37,616 bases of DNA from Candidatus Venteria ishoeyi (GTDB lineage Bacteria > Pseudomonadota > Gammaproteobacteria > Beggiatoales > Beggiatoaceae): the NCBI RefSeq assembly GCF_030378065.1, contig NZ_JAUCGJ010000045.1:1-37616 (forward strand), given 5' to 3'. Below are positions 25,150 through 33,869 of this stretch, piece after piece (the stretch's first letter is position 1; the number at the start of each line of letters is the position of its first letter). A program made the position numbers and the translations under genes. The notes beneath the pieces are model-generated. The model had not been told where the DNA came from. It searched no databases and worked only from the letters and a program-made list of their open reading frames with translations.

Positions 25150-25159
25150 GTAATACCAA

Positions 25160-26563
25160 TTATACAACTGGCGTTAATTCCACAGGATAATCCGGTTTGT
25201 GTTCCACTTTGCTCATCAAGTCATACAAAGCGGCTTGCAAAGCTTCTTCAATTACTGGATGGTAAAACGGCATTGCCAGCAGATCAAACACCGTTAGTTC
25301 CTGCTCAATCGCCCAGGCCAGCAGATGAGCCAGATTTTCACCATGCACGCAACATAATGAAGCCCCGAGTATCTTGCCATTCACCTGATTGCCATAAACC
25401 CGGATAATGCCTTTGTTTTTGCCCATGATCAGTGCGCGTCCCACCGGCCCCATGCGCATTTCACCAATGGCAACGCGCTCTTCATCCAACTCTGCCAGCG
25501 GGGTGCCGACACTGGCGATATTGGGATCACAAAAAGTAATGCTTAACGGGGTTTTACGCCGAAATGCCGTCACATTTTCATGCATGGCATTATAAGCGGC
25601 AATACGCGCTTCATGCCCGGCTTCATGCAGGATTGGGCGGTGTCCGGTGACATCTCCGGCAATAAAAATGGGTAAGTCAGCAATCTGTCCCGTATGCAGA
25701 TTATAGTCTGGAATACCTTGCACATTACGCTGAATATTCAGATTTTCCAAACCCAAAGTATCAATATTTGGAACCCGTCCCAGACTCGCCAGCACCTTAT
25801 CCACCAGCATCGAATTTTCTCCGGCAGTCACTCGCAGTTGTTCGCCTTCCTGAGTCACGCTGGCGGCTTGGCCTAACCACAGTGGAAATTCTTTGCCTAT
25901 CACTTCGGCGATGACTTTGGATGCAACCGGATCATTGACTCCGCCAATGCTTTCTGCCAAATCGACACCGACCACATTAACCCCCATGCGATGCAGGGAT
26001 TGCCCGATTTCCAGGCCAATCACCCCCAGCCCCAACACGGCCATCTTATCGGGGAAATCCGTCTGTTCAAAAAACTCATCCGTGGTCAGCACCTGCTCAC
26101 GAAAATCCTGCCAGGCCTCTGGCACGATAGGCCGGGAACCAGTGGCAATGATCACTTTATCGGCACGAATGCGTAAATCACCGACTGCCAACAAGGTGGG
26201 TTCTAAAAATTGTGCATAAGCTTCAATCAGATGTTCGTCATCCAGATTATCAGTACTGTTACCGACTACCCGATCCACAAAGGTATCACGCATGTCACGC
26301 ACATGCTCCATGCCCTCCACCTGATCCAGGTGCAGCTTTTCTGAACCGTTAATCGCATGGCGATCAAACAGATGGCGCAAATGGAAATGTTCAGAAATTT
26401 GAATCACGGCTTTAGAGGGCATACAGCCCACACGCGCGCAGGTCGTGCCCAGCTCACCGCCATTGATTAAAACAAAGTTATCCGTATATCGGCGCACATA
26501 ACCCATTGCGGTTAAACCCGCAGTACCTGCTCCAATAATGGCAACATCGACTTTTTTTTCCAT
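25160..26563 (-). CDS. Dihydrolipoyl dehydrogenase-like flavoprotein disulfide reductase
   Basis: The protein is 467 residues from the ATG at 26563 (AGGAA six bases upstream). FAD-binding GAGTAGL is at 10-16. The redox-active disulfide is Cys42/Cys47 in TTCARVGCMPSK. The NAD-binding GLGVIGLEIG lies near 180. The second FAD motif is IFIAGDVTG, and the C-terminal HP...EE active-site pair is FYHPVIEEAL. The family includes E3 of 2-oxoacid dehydrogenases, mycothione/glutathione reductase and mercuric reductase. CARVGC in place of the usual CLNVGC loop and the lone gene position suggest a paralogue and not the main E3. Substrate not assigned. Confidence 0.88.
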   Translation of the reverse strand: MEKKVDVAIIGAGTAGLTAMGYVRRYTDNFVLINGGELGTTCARVGCMPSKAVIQISEHFHLRHLFDRHAINGSEKLHLDQVEGMEHVRDMRDTFVDRVVGNSTDNLDDEHLIEAYAQFLEPTLLAVGDLRIRADKVIIATGSRPIVPEAWQDFREQVLTTDEFFEQTDFPDKMAVLGLGVIGLEIGQSLHRMGVNVVGVDLAESIGGVNDPVASKVIAEVIGKEFPLWLGQAASVTQEGEQLRVTAGENSMLVDKVLASLGRVPNIDTLGLENLNIQRNVQGIPDYNLHTGQIADLPIFIAGDVTGHRPILHEAGHEARIAAYNAMHENVTAFRRKTPLSITFCDPNIASVGTPLAELDEERVAIGEMRMGPVGRALIMGKNKGIIRVYGNQVNGKILGASLCCVHGENLAHLLAWAIEQELTVFDLLAMPFYHPVIEEALQAALYDLMSKVEHKPDYPVELTPVV

Positions 26564-26631
26564 AACATTTCCTGTTTTTTGCGTTGAAGTACAAAAATGA
26601 TAACAACGACTCATAAAACGGATGAAATTAC

Positions 26632-26716
26632 CACAATCCCTCCCCTTTTGACAAATCCCCTCCTTTTGACAAATTCCCCCAAGCCCCCTTTTTCTAAGGG
26701 AGGGTAGGGGGGATTA
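26632..26716. repeat. C/G-rich intergenic hairpin repeat
   Basis: Two copies of CCTTTTGACAAATYCCC (26644 and 26662) are followed by a stem of C-runs (26676-26690) against G-runs (26698-26712), interrupted by AAG and TA. Similar runs of CCCCC...CTTT...AAGGG...GGGGG occur as dispersed nested palindromes in several bacterial genomes. It lies in the 305-bp gap between the lpd-like gene and tex. A minus-strand ORF across this gap is low-complexity and not supported. Confidence 0.6.
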
Positions 26717-26868
26717 AAAGAGCTATTACCTGGAAAACATAAACGCCCCGGCGACCTACCCGATGCAAGGAACATGGGTCTTTGTTGTCTGATATTAAAA
26801 AAACCCGTGATTGCAGTGAGAATTGTTATAAAATGCGCCCTTTGTTTTATCACAGGTTTTGTTAATCC

Positions 26869-29214
26869 ATGAGTATGCAGATTGTTCAGAAAATTGCACA
26901 AGAGTTAAACGTTCAGGCGCATCAGGTGCAAGCAGCTATTACCTTACTTGATGAAGGCGCGACCGTGCCTTTTATTGCCCGCTACCGTAAAGAAGTGACT
27001 GCGGGTCTGGATGATACCCAGTTACGTACCCTGGAAGAGCGTTTACGTTATTTGCGTGAATTAGAAGAGCGCAGACAAACTATTCTGAAAAGTATTGAAG
27101 AGCAGGATAAATTAACCCCGGCATTACAAAAAGACATACTCGAAGCCGATACCAAAACCCGGCTGGAAGATTTGTATCTGCCGTATAAACCCAAACGCCG
27201 CACCAAAGCGCAAATTGCGCGGGAAGCAGGCCTGGCACCGCTGGCAGAAACCTTGTTTAATACCCCGGAAACCGATCCCGAAACCGCTGCGGCTGACTAC
27301 ATTGATGCCGACAAAGGCGTGGCTGACAGCAAAGCGGCACTAGAAGGTGCAAAACAAATCTTAATGGAGCAGTTCGCCGAAGATGCTGCATTGTTGGGAG
27401 AAATCAGAGATTATTTATGGTCAGAAGCCGTAATGGTGTCTAATGTCGCCAGCGGCAAGGAAACGGAAGGCCAGAAATTTGCTGATTATTTTGATTACCA
27501 CGAAGCCCTGCATAAAATCCCTTCACACCGTGCTTTAGCTCTATTTCGGGGACGTAATGAGACTGTATTGCAACTGAATTTACAGGAGTCGGCTGAAGCC
27601 CCCGAAGATCCCCGCGCACCAGGTATTTGTGAAGGTAAAATTGGCAAACATTTTGGCCTTCGTAACCAGGGACGCGCCGCCGATAAGTGGTTACAGGATG
27701 TGGTGCGCTGGACCTGGCGGGTAAAAATCCGCAGTCACCTGGAAGTGGAATTACTCATGCGTCTGCGCGAAGCGGCAGAAGCTGAAGCAATTCAGGTCTT
27801 TTCCAGCAACCTTAAAGATTTATTACTGGCCGCGCCCGCAGGTGCAAAAGCAACCCTGGGTCTGGATCCAGGCTTGCGCACCGGGGTTAAAGTCGCCATC
27901 ACCGATGCCACGGGCAAACTGGTAGAACACGGGGCCATTTTCCCCCATGCGCCGCGTAATCAATGGCAGGAATCCATCGCTGTATTAGCGGTTTTGGCGA
28001 AAAAACACCATGTTTCACTGGTGAGTATTGGCAATGGTACGGCTTCCAGAGAAACCGATAAACTGGTCGCAGAACTGATTAAGCAGCACCCGGAACTGAA
28101 ATTACAAAAACTCATGGTTTCAGAAGCCGGTGCATCAGTCTATTCTGCCTCAGAACTGGCTGCCAAAGAATTTCCGGATCTGGATGTCACTATCCGGGGC
28201 GCGGTCTCCATTGCCCGCCGCTTGCAAGATCCGCTGGCAGAACTGGTTAAAATCGATCCTAAAGCCATCGGCGTGGGACAATATCAACATGATGTCAGCC
28301 AGATGCAGTTGGCCCGTAGCCTGGATGCGGTGGTGGAAGATTGTGTGAATGCCGTTGGCGTGGATGTCAACATGGCTTCTGCGGCGCTGCTGGCGCGGGT
28401 TTCCGGCTTAAACCAAACCCATGCCAATAATATTATCCATTATCGCGACAGCAATGGCGCATTTAAGAACCGCAAGGCACTGTTAAAAGTGCCGCGTCTG
28501 GGGGCTAAAACCTTTGAACAGGCCGCCGGTTTTTTACGTATTATGGGGGGTGATAATCCACTGGATGCCTCTGCCGTGCATCCTGAAGCTTATCCGGTGA
28601 TAGAGCAGATTGTGGCGAAAAATCAACGCCCGATGCATACGTTGATTGGTGATAGCAGCTTTTTACGCAAACTCAAAGCCAGCGATTACACCAGCGAGGC
28701 TTTTGGGGTACCCACAGTCACAGACATTATTCAGGAACTGGACAAACCCGGACGTGATCCCCGCCCTGAGTTTAAAACCGCTGAGTTCATGGAAGGCGTG
28801 GAAACGATTTCAGATCTTAAGGAAAATATGGTATTGGAAGGTGTCGTCACCAATGTCACCAACTTTGGCGCTTTTGTCGATGTTGGCGTGCATCAAGACG
28901 GCTTGGTACATATTTCCGCCCTTGCGGATACTTTTGTCAAAGATCCCAGAGATGTGGTCAAAGCAGGCGATGTGGTTAAGGTTAAGGTATTGGAAGTGGA
29001 TGTCGCCCGTAAACGCATTGCCATGACCATGCGTTTGCAAGATGACAGCCGGGATTATACCGCACCATCACAACGGGAACGTGGCGGTGCTGCCAGTAAG
29101 AACAATAAGTCTCGCCAGAAAACGGCTAATGGCTCAAATTCACAACAGAAATATGCAAATACGGGTAGTTTTGGTAACAGCCTGGCAGATGCCTTTGCGC
29201 GGGCAAAGAAATAA
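26869..29214 (+). CDS. tex: Tex family RNA-binding transcription accessory protein
   Basis: The protein is 781 residues, the usual Tex length. In order it shows the N-terminal helical domain ([32 protein letters not shown]), a YqgF/RNase H-like domain starting [14 protein letters not shown], a helix-hairpin-helix pair ([37 protein letters not shown]), and a C-terminal S1 domain ([20 protein letters not shown] ... LVHIS). The tail is basic and low complexity. Tex binds nucleic acid and affects transcription and stress survival. Two ATGs at 26869 and 26875 are equally possible. Convergent or divergent partners are absent; a small unknown gene follows after 27 bases. Confidence 0.96.
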   Translation: MSMQIVQKIAQELNVQAHQVQAAITLLDEGATVPFIARYRKEVTAGLDDTQLRTLEERLRYLRELEERRQTILKSIEEQDKLTPALQKDILEADTKTRLEDLYLPYKPKRRTKAQIAREAGLAPLAETLFNTPETDPETAAADYIDADKGVADSKAALEGAKQILMEQFAEDAALLGEIRDYLWSEAVMVSNVASGKETEGQKFADYFDYHEALHKIPSHRALALFRGRNETVLQLNLQESAEAPEDPRAPGICEGKIGKHFGLRNQGRAADKWLQDVVRWTWRVKIRSHLEVELLMRLREAAEAEAIQVFSSNLKDLLLAAPAGAKATLGLDPGLRTGVKVAITDATGKLVEHGAIFPHAPRNQWQESIAVLAVLAKKHHVSLVSIGNGTASRETDKLVAELIKQHPELKLQKLMVSEAGASVYSASELAAKEFPDLDVTIRGAVSIARRLQDPLAELVKIDPKAIGVGQYQHDVSQMQLARSLDAVVEDCVNAVGVDVNMASAALLARVSGLNQTHANNIIHYRDSNGAFKNRKALLKVPRLGAKTFEQAAGFLRIMGGDNPLDASAVHPEAYPVIEQIVAKNQRPMHTLIGDSSFLRKLKASDYTSEAFGVPTVTDIIQELDKPGRDPRPEFKTAEFMEGVETISDLKENMVLEGVVTNVTNFGAFVDVGVHQDGLVHISALADTFVKDPRDVVKAGDVVKVKVLEVDVARKRIAMTMRLQDDSRDYTAPSQRERGGAASKNNKSRQKTANGSNSQQKYANTGSFGNSLADAFARAKK

Positions 29215-29241
29215 ACGATAATGTGAAAGCAGGAGTTTTGC

Positions 29242-30099
29242 ATGAGTTATCTTGATCAATTAAAGAAAAAAGCGGATGAAGTCAAAGCAAAAGCAGCAGC
29301 AGAAGGAAAAGACAAAGCCCAGCTTGATGCAAAAATGACCCAAGAGGTCATTCCAAAAATGCAAGTGATGTATCAATATTTCCATGAAATGGTGCAACAG
29401 CTTAATTACATTAAACCTGATACCAAAATCAGTTATGAAGTCCAAGGCTTGGGCAACTATGATGAACTCATGCAAGATGAGTTCATTCTGGGCAACTATG
29501 ATAAAACCAGACATCATTTTTTTCTGCGCATTTTATGTCATAAACAACGCAAGGTACGTTTTCAGATACAGTCAGAAGAAGCCGCTACAGCGCAACAGGA
29601 ATATCTGTGGAAACATAATGTCCAGTTCAAATGGGCGCAGATTAATGATAAAAAAGAGCGTTTTCTCAAAGCCATTTTTGAGCTGCAAGGGCGTATTGTC
29701 ATTGAGCTGGAATTTGATGCGCAATATGACGATGCCACTATTCACCTTAAAGCCAAAAATATCCATCAACTAGGACGTAAAGATTACATTTTTCAGGCCC
29801 GTGATTTAAGCTCGGAATTTCTTGATAAACTGGCAATGTATATCACCTATGTAGCGGATGATAATGTTTTAGCCCCGTTTGAGACAGATACCATCTGGGG
29901 GCATTTGGATAAAAACCCGGAACAAAGAATACGCCAGAAAATTATCAAAGAAATGGCACAGAAAAATACCCCTGCTATGGCTCAGACTCAAAAATCAAAC
30001 ACCACTTCTCCACCTGTGCAAGAAAAATCTGTTAAAACCAGCACAAAAAAAACTGAAAAAAAAGGGCTGTTCAGGCATTTATTTGGACAAAATAAATGA
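29242..30099 (+). CDS. Conserved protein of unknown function, coupled to aguB
   Basis: The protein is 285 residues and not recognised. It has no signal peptide or TM. The N-terminal 30 residues form a charged Lys/Ala-rich helix. A mixed domain about 50-225 contains aromatic- and charge-rich strands (FFLRILCHKQRKVRFQIQ, RFLKAIFELQGRIVIELEFD). A disordered Ser/Thr/Lys-rich tail ends in KKGLFRHLFGQNK. Residues about 71-88 contain the repeated motif GNYD, arising from a 13-bp direct repeat flanking a 10-bp inverted repeat in the DNA. It follows tex by 27 bases and its stop overlaps the aguB start by four bases, indicating one transcript. AGGAG supports the start. Confidence 0.75.
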   Translation: MSYLDQLKKKADEVKAKAAAEGKDKAQLDAKMTQEVIPKMQVMYQYFHEMVQQLNYIKPDTKISYEVQGLGNYDELMQDEFILGNYDKTRHHFFLRILCHKQRKVRFQIQSEEAATAQQEYLWKHNVQFKWAQINDKKERFLKAIFELQGRIVIELEFDAQYDDATIHLKAKNIHQLGRKDYIFQARDLSSEFLDKLAMYITYVADDNVLAPFETDTIWGHLDKNPEQRIRQKIIKEMAQKNTPAMAQTQKSNTTSPPVQEKSVKTSTKKTEKKGLFRHLFGQNK

Positions 30100-30974
30100 A
30101 AGTGGCACTGATTCAACAAAGTTGCCAACATCACCAGGCTGATAACGAAGCAGCGATTCAACAAGCCAAGGCGGTTGGCGCGGAATTGGTGGTATTATCA
30201 GAGCTGCATCGCCACCCGTATTTTTGCCAAACAGAAAATGCTGAATATTTTGAACTGGCACAAGCCATTCCCGGTTTATATACGCAATGGTTATCCTCTC
30301 TGGCAAAAAAATTACAACTTGTTATTGTCGGCTCATTGTTTGAACGTCGTGCCGCCGGTATTTATCACAACACCGCCGTTGTCTTGGATAGTGATGGCAG
30401 CTTAGCCGGACGCTATCGAAAAATGCATATCCCCGATGACCCCGGCTTTTATGAAAAGTTTTATTTCACGCCCGGTGATGCCTTAGGTAAGTATATGGGT
30501 TTTAACCCGATCCAAACCTCATTGGGCAAGCTGGGCATACTGATTTGCTGGGATCAATGGTTTCCAGAAGCGGCGCGCCTCATGGCCCTGGCAGGTGCTG
30601 AAATCTTGATTTATCCCACGGCTATCGGCTGGAACCCTGGCGATGATCGTGCCGAGCAACAGCGCCAACTGGATGCCTGGGTTACTATTCAGCGCAGCCA
30701 TGCCATTGCCAATGCGCTGCCCGTGATCAGTTGTAACCGTTATGGCTTTGAGCCGGATTCCAGTCATGCAACACAGGGCATTCAATTTTGGGGAAACAGT
30801 TTTATCACCGGCTCCCAGGGCGAAATCTTCACCCAGGCAGACAATGAACAGGCAGAGATTTTGTGTAGTGAAATTGATTTGCAAGCCACAGAATCCACCC
30901 GCAGAATCTGGCCTTATTTACGGGATCGCAGAATTGATGCCTATACGGGCTTAAAAGCCCGCTATTTGAGTTAA
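30096..30974 (+). CDS. aguB: N-carbamoylputrescine amidohydrolase
   Basis: The protein is 292 residues of the nitrilase superfamily. The Glu-Lys-Cys triad is Glu36 (VVLSELHRHPYFC), Lys109 (GRYRKMHIPDDPGFYEKFYF) and Cys151 (GILICWDQWFPEAARLMAL). These blocks and ERRAAGIYHNTAVV match AguB closely. The enzyme converts N-carbamoylputrescine to putrescine with release of CO2 and ammonia in the agmatine route of polyamine synthesis. Agmatine deiminase (aguA), often adjacent, is not encoded here. The start overlaps the upstream unknown gene by four bases (ATGA). Confidence 0.94.
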   Translation: MKVALIQQSCQHHQADNEAAIQQAKAVGAELVVLSELHRHPYFCQTENAEYFELAQAIPGLYTQWLSSLAKKLQLVIVGSLFERRAAGIYHNTAVVLDSDGSLAGRYRKMHIPDDPGFYEKFYFTPGDALGKYMGFNPIQTSLGKLGILICWDQWFPEAARLMALAGAEILIYPTAIGWNPGDDRAEQQRQLDAWVTIQRSHAIANALPVISCNRYGFEPDSSHATQGIQFWGNSFITGSQGEIFTQADNEQAEILCSEIDLQATESTRRIWPYLRDRRIDAYTGLKARYLS

Positions 30975-31005
30975 AACCTGCTCGGCTTTTACTTCCTCGG
31001 TTTAT

Positions 31006-31872
31006 TCAAACCATCAACACACTCATCATCTGCTGGCGGTATTTTTCCACCAATTCGCCTTGATTGCCTAATAAACTGAAAATTGCCAGTATCCCCTGTC
31101 TGGCGATATTGTTCTCAAAATCACGCTCAACTTTCAAAATCTCCAGTAATTGCACCAAGGCATTTTCATAAGCATCCTGATGCAAAAATAAAGCGGCCAG
31201 TTGATAACGCAGTTGCAAGTCATCCGGGTTGGTTTTAATGGATTGTTGCAATGTATCCATGTCTGGTGCATTTTGCGCGGTCAGGATAAAACTCAGATGG
31301 GTCAATAATAAACGGATTTCTTCAACTTTCTGCGCCGCTTCCGGCAGGTTTTTTAACAGATTTTGCGCCTGCTGATAACGTCCCTGCGCCATCAGCAGCT
31401 TGCCCAAAGTGGCGGCTAATTGCAGGTTATCCGGGTCATCCAGCGCCAGTTGCGCCAGTTGCGCCAGCGCAGTTTCAACCTGCCCTTGCTGATACAGGCT
31501 TAAAGCATTCATCATCGCCTGATCCGTCTCTTTTGCCACATACTGGTTGAGCAGATTGCACAAATCATTTTCCGGCTGTGGGCCGTGCAGGGTTGCCACC
31601 ACTTGTCTGCGGCGAAATAATTTCAGGGTGGGAATGCTGTTGATGGCGTATTCTTTTGCCAGTGTTTTTTCCGCATCGGTGTTGATGTTCACCAGCAGAA
31701 ATTTTCCACCATATTCCTGGCTGAGTTTAAACAGCAAGGGAAATAATTTATGACAAGGGCCAGCCCATTCCGCCCAAAAATAGACCAGTACCGGGCCTTT
31801 TTCTGAGTTTTCCAATACCAGGGTGGGAAAATTTTCAGTGCTGCCTTCGTAAATAGGGGCTTGTTTATCCAA
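31006..31872 (-). CDS. cnoX: CnoX (YbbN)-like thioredoxin/TPR co-chaperone
   Basis: The protein is 288 residues. Residues about 8-112 form a thioredoxin fold, and about 118-288 form TPR-like helical repeats, the same order as E. coli CnoX/YbbN. The active site reads WAEWAGPCHK, so the first Cys of the CxxC pair is Ala37 and only Cys40 remains. E. coli CnoX also lacks a redox CxxC and works as a holdase that hands substrates to GroEL and DnaK. Thus this protein is probably a chaperone, or a single-Cys mixed-disulfide former, and not a reductase. The start lies 14 bases upstream of the antitoxin-like gene's end region; both share the minus strand. Confidence 0.9.
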   Translation of the reverse strand: MDKQAPIYEGSTENFPTLVLENSEKGPVLVYFWAEWAGPCHKLFPLLFKLSQEYGGKFLLVNINTDAEKTLAKEYAINSIPTLKLFRRRQVVATLHGPQPENDLCNLLNQYVAKETDQAMMNALSLYQQGQVETALAQLAQLALDDPDNLQLAATLGKLLMAQGRYQQAQNLLKNLPEAAQKVEEIRLLLTHLSFILTAQNAPDMDTLQQSIKTNPDDLQLRYQLAALFLHQDAYENALVQLLEILKVERDFENNIARQGILAIFSLLGNQGELVEKYRQQMMSVLMV

Positions 31873-31889
31873 TGTGAACCTCGTTCAAG

Positions 31890-32276
31890 CTAAATCCAGT
31901 TTTCAGTGCAATCCAGGTGGCTTCTGACTTGTTGTATGCCGTCCATGCCTTGTTCTAACATGACACTCAGCGGTGTTTTGTCCTGAAAACGGCGATTTGG
32001 CGTGGTCAGCCAGATTTTACCCATGGCTTTATTGTGCGGATAGGTGATTAGCAGGGATTCATGGATGCGTAAAAAACTAACTGCACGGTGCAGCGTGTCG
32101 TGGTCTTCCGGTAATGGCGTACCACCCTGATAACGTTTTAAGGCGCGGGGTTTGGTTTTTTCAGGCAAGCCCAGCAAATTAATTTGTGAAACCGGTTCAA
32201 TTTTCCAGTAGTTTAATAAATTAATGATACTCAACGCCAGTTCGGTGCGCTCCTGCTCGGTGAGGTCGTGCGTCAT
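31890..32276 (-). CDS. Xre/MbcA/ParS-type antitoxin-like protein
   Basis: The protein is 128 residues. The N-terminal half contains a helix-turn-helix-like region (SQINLLGLPEKTKPRALKRY). The C-terminal half reads NRRFQDKTPLSVMLEQGMDG, then VRSHLD, which fits the Xre/MbcA/ParS (DUF2384) toxin-binding domain, in which 'P...F.GKTPLELM..G..GL..V..YLD' is typical. Such antitoxins normally neutralise RES-domain NAD-degrading toxins. No RES gene is adjacent; the downstream gene is cnoX. It may be a solitary regulator. AAGGAG is well placed. Upstream, ATTGATG occurs twice 13 bases apart near 32315-32335, a possible operator. Confidence 0.75.
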   Translation of the reverse strand: MTHDLTEQERTELALSIINLLNYWKIEPVSQINLLGLPEKTKPRALKRYQGGTPLPEDHDTLHRAVSFLRIHESLLITYPHNKAMGKIWLTTPNRRFQDKTPLSVMLEQGMDGIQQVRSHLDCTENWI

Positions 32277-32505
32277 ACGGAAGACTCCTTAAAATAAAAA
32301 ATTTCAGCTACTGACATCAATGTTGATCATCAATAATGAATCCTTGATAATATTAACTTTAATGAGACAATTGAGATGACAGCGATAATTATCAAGCTTG
32401 ATGTTTAAGTTTATCGGCACCAATATCCAATAAACCAACAAGCTGCGCACAACATTTGTCACATCTTTCCACTCTTCATTTACTGCAACTGCCAAAGTCA
32501 CTTTT
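32277..32505. other. Divergent promoter region, antitoxin-like gene and yciB
   Basis: This gap holds a TTGAT-C-ATCAA inverted repeat at about 32319-32329 and two ATTGATG/CATCAAT copies. These may be an autoregulatory operator for the antitoxin-like gene. FNR binding is unlikely because the half-site spacing is one, not four. A minus-strand ORF here is not supported. Confidence 0.35.
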
Positions 32506-33174
32506 ATGAAATTTTTTCTCGATTTTTTCCCAATTTTATTATTTTTTATCACCTTTAAGTTCTATCCTGGCTGGGTACCGGCAGAAGAGAGCTTATGTCT
32601 CGCTAATGCCTGCATTCCCGGTGGCGCAGAAGGCGCGATTTACGCCTCTACCGTAGTGGCAATTCTTGCTTCTATCATGCAGGTGGCGATATTATGGATA
32701 CGTCACCACCGCGTTGAAAAAATGCCATTAATCACCCTGGCGCTGATTGTGGTACTGGGCGGCGCGACTTTATTTTTTCAAAATGAATTATTCATTAAAT
32801 GGAAACCCACACTGGTCAACTGGGCCTTTGCGCTGGTGTTTTTCGGCAGTCATTATATCGGCGGCAAACCTTTAGCCAAACGCATGATGGAATCCACCAT
32901 CACAATGGATCATGAGCAAACCTGGCTGACGCTGAATAAGATTTGGATTGGCTTTTTTATTTTTATGGGTGTTTTGAACTTATTTGTTGCTTATTCGTTC
33001 AGCACCGATACCTGGGTGAATTTCAAACTGTTTGGCATGATGGGATTAACCCTGGTGTTTGTGATCGCCCAGGCGGTGTATCTCAGTAAACACATGATCA
33101 TTGAAGAAGAAAACGACAATAAAACGCCTGATTCATTGGATAAAACCGATGGAGAAAGCGAAAAAGCCGGATAA
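32506..33174 (+). CDS. yciB: Inner-membrane septation protein A, YciB
   Basis: The protein is 222 residues. MKFFLDFFPILLFFITFKFY is the family start. Five or six TM helices follow (about 3-20, 44-64, 74-91, 102-118, 142-162 and 170-192). NELFIKWKPTLVNW and TLNKIWIGFFIFMGVLNLFVAY are hallmark blocks. YciB affects cell envelope and division in gammaproteobacteria. The acidic C-terminal tail (EEENDNKTPDSLDK) is longer than in E. coli (179 residues) and species-specific. The HD-domain gene follows after eight bases. Confidence 0.95.
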   Translation: MKFFLDFFPILLFFITFKFYPGWVPAEESLCLANACIPGGAEGAIYASTVVAILASIMQVAILWIRHHRVEKMPLITLALIVVLGGATLFFQNELFIKWKPTLVNWAFALVFFGSHYIGGKPLAKRMMESTITMDHEQTWLTLNKIWIGFFIFMGVLNLFVAYSFSTDTWVNFKLFGMMGLTLVFVIAQAVYLSKHMIIEEENDNKTPDSLDKTDGESEKAG

Positions 33175-33182
33175 AGGCCCTT

Positions 33183-33779
33183 ATGAATCATTCAGCAAGC
33201 AACAGTGTTTTTCCAAGCTGTTTTATGGCAGCGGATATTAACCTGATCATGACCGCTTTGCGTTTTTCCGCCGAGCGGCATAAGGATCAACGGCGTAAAG
33301 ATGTGGAAGCCTCACCTTATATTAACCATCCGATCCAGGTAGCAGAAATTTTATGGCGCATTGGTGAAGTCCATGACATTACCACGCTGATTGCCGCGCT
33401 GTTACACGATACGCTGGAAGATACTGAAACCACAGCCGATGAATTAGAAGCCCATTTTGGTCTGGAAATTCGCACGGTGGTGGAAGAAGTGTCTGATGAC
33501 AAATCCTTATGCGCCGCAGAACGCAAACGCTTGCAAATCGAACACGCTGCATCGATTTCCTTGCAGGCGAAATGGGTGAAACTGGCAGATAAAATCTGTA
33601 ATGTATACGACATTACTCACAATGCGCCGCCGCGCAACTGGTCACAGGAAAGAAAGCATGCGTATCTGGATTGGAGTGATTGTGTCGTTGCAGGTTTACG
33701 CGGCAGTAACGCCAAACTGGAAGCCTATTATGCTCAGATTGTAAATACCGGGCGAGAGCGCTTGAAACTCTCCTCCTAA
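33183..33779 (+). CDS. Small HD-domain alarmone hydrolase-like protein
   Basis: The protein is 198 residues (AAGG five bases before the ATG at 33183; an internal ATG at 33225 would give 184 residues, closer to the usual family start). HD motifs are intact: ALRFSAERHKDQRRKD, YINHPIQVAEIL (His), AALLHDTLEDTE (His-Asp) and KWVKLADKICNVYD (Asp). This matches the hydrolase half of RelA/SpoT and small MESH1-like enzymes. The likely reaction is removal of pyrophosphate from (p)ppGpp, or a related NADPH phosphatase activity. It lies eight bases after yciB. Confidence 0.87.
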   Translation: MNHSASNSVFPSCFMAADINLIMTALRFSAERHKDQRRKDVEASPYINHPIQVAEILWRIGEVHDITTLIAALLHDTLEDTETTADELEAHFGLEIRTVVEEVSDDKSLCAAERKRLQIEHAASISLQAKWVKLADKICNVYDITHNAPPRNWSQERKHAYLDWSDCVVAGLRGSNAKLEAYYAQIVNTGRERLKLSS

Positions 33780-33829
33780 GAGATAGATATACCAACTCAA
33801 CGTAACTATTCAGATGAAAATGGATAATT

Positions 33830-33869
33830 CATAGGGAATAGAATGGGTTTAGTCCTGCCATTCCCTATG
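33830..33869. terminator. Inverted repeat at the convergent gene ends
   Basis: CATAGGGAAT (33830-33839) and ATTCCCTATG (33860-33869) are perfect 10-bp arms with a 20-nt loop. The right arm is the last codons of the GGDEF-EAL gene. It may terminate both converging units; no strong U-tract. Confidence 0.4.

Noticed and set aside
25160-26563. Soluble transhydrogenase or mercuric reductase
   Set aside because: The CxxxxC disulfide and C-terminal HP..EE pair exclude SthA, and there is no metal-binding extension or mer context.
26611-26901. Minus-strand ORF of 96 codons before tex
   Set aside because: Runs across a C/G-rich hairpin repeat with low-complexity PPYPPLEKGG-type translation and overlaps the tex start; typical of repeat-derived spurious ORFs.
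32304-32552. Minus-strand ORF across the antitoxin/yciB gap
   Set aside because: AT-rich, no recognisable motif, and overlaps the yciB start; treated as promoter DNA.
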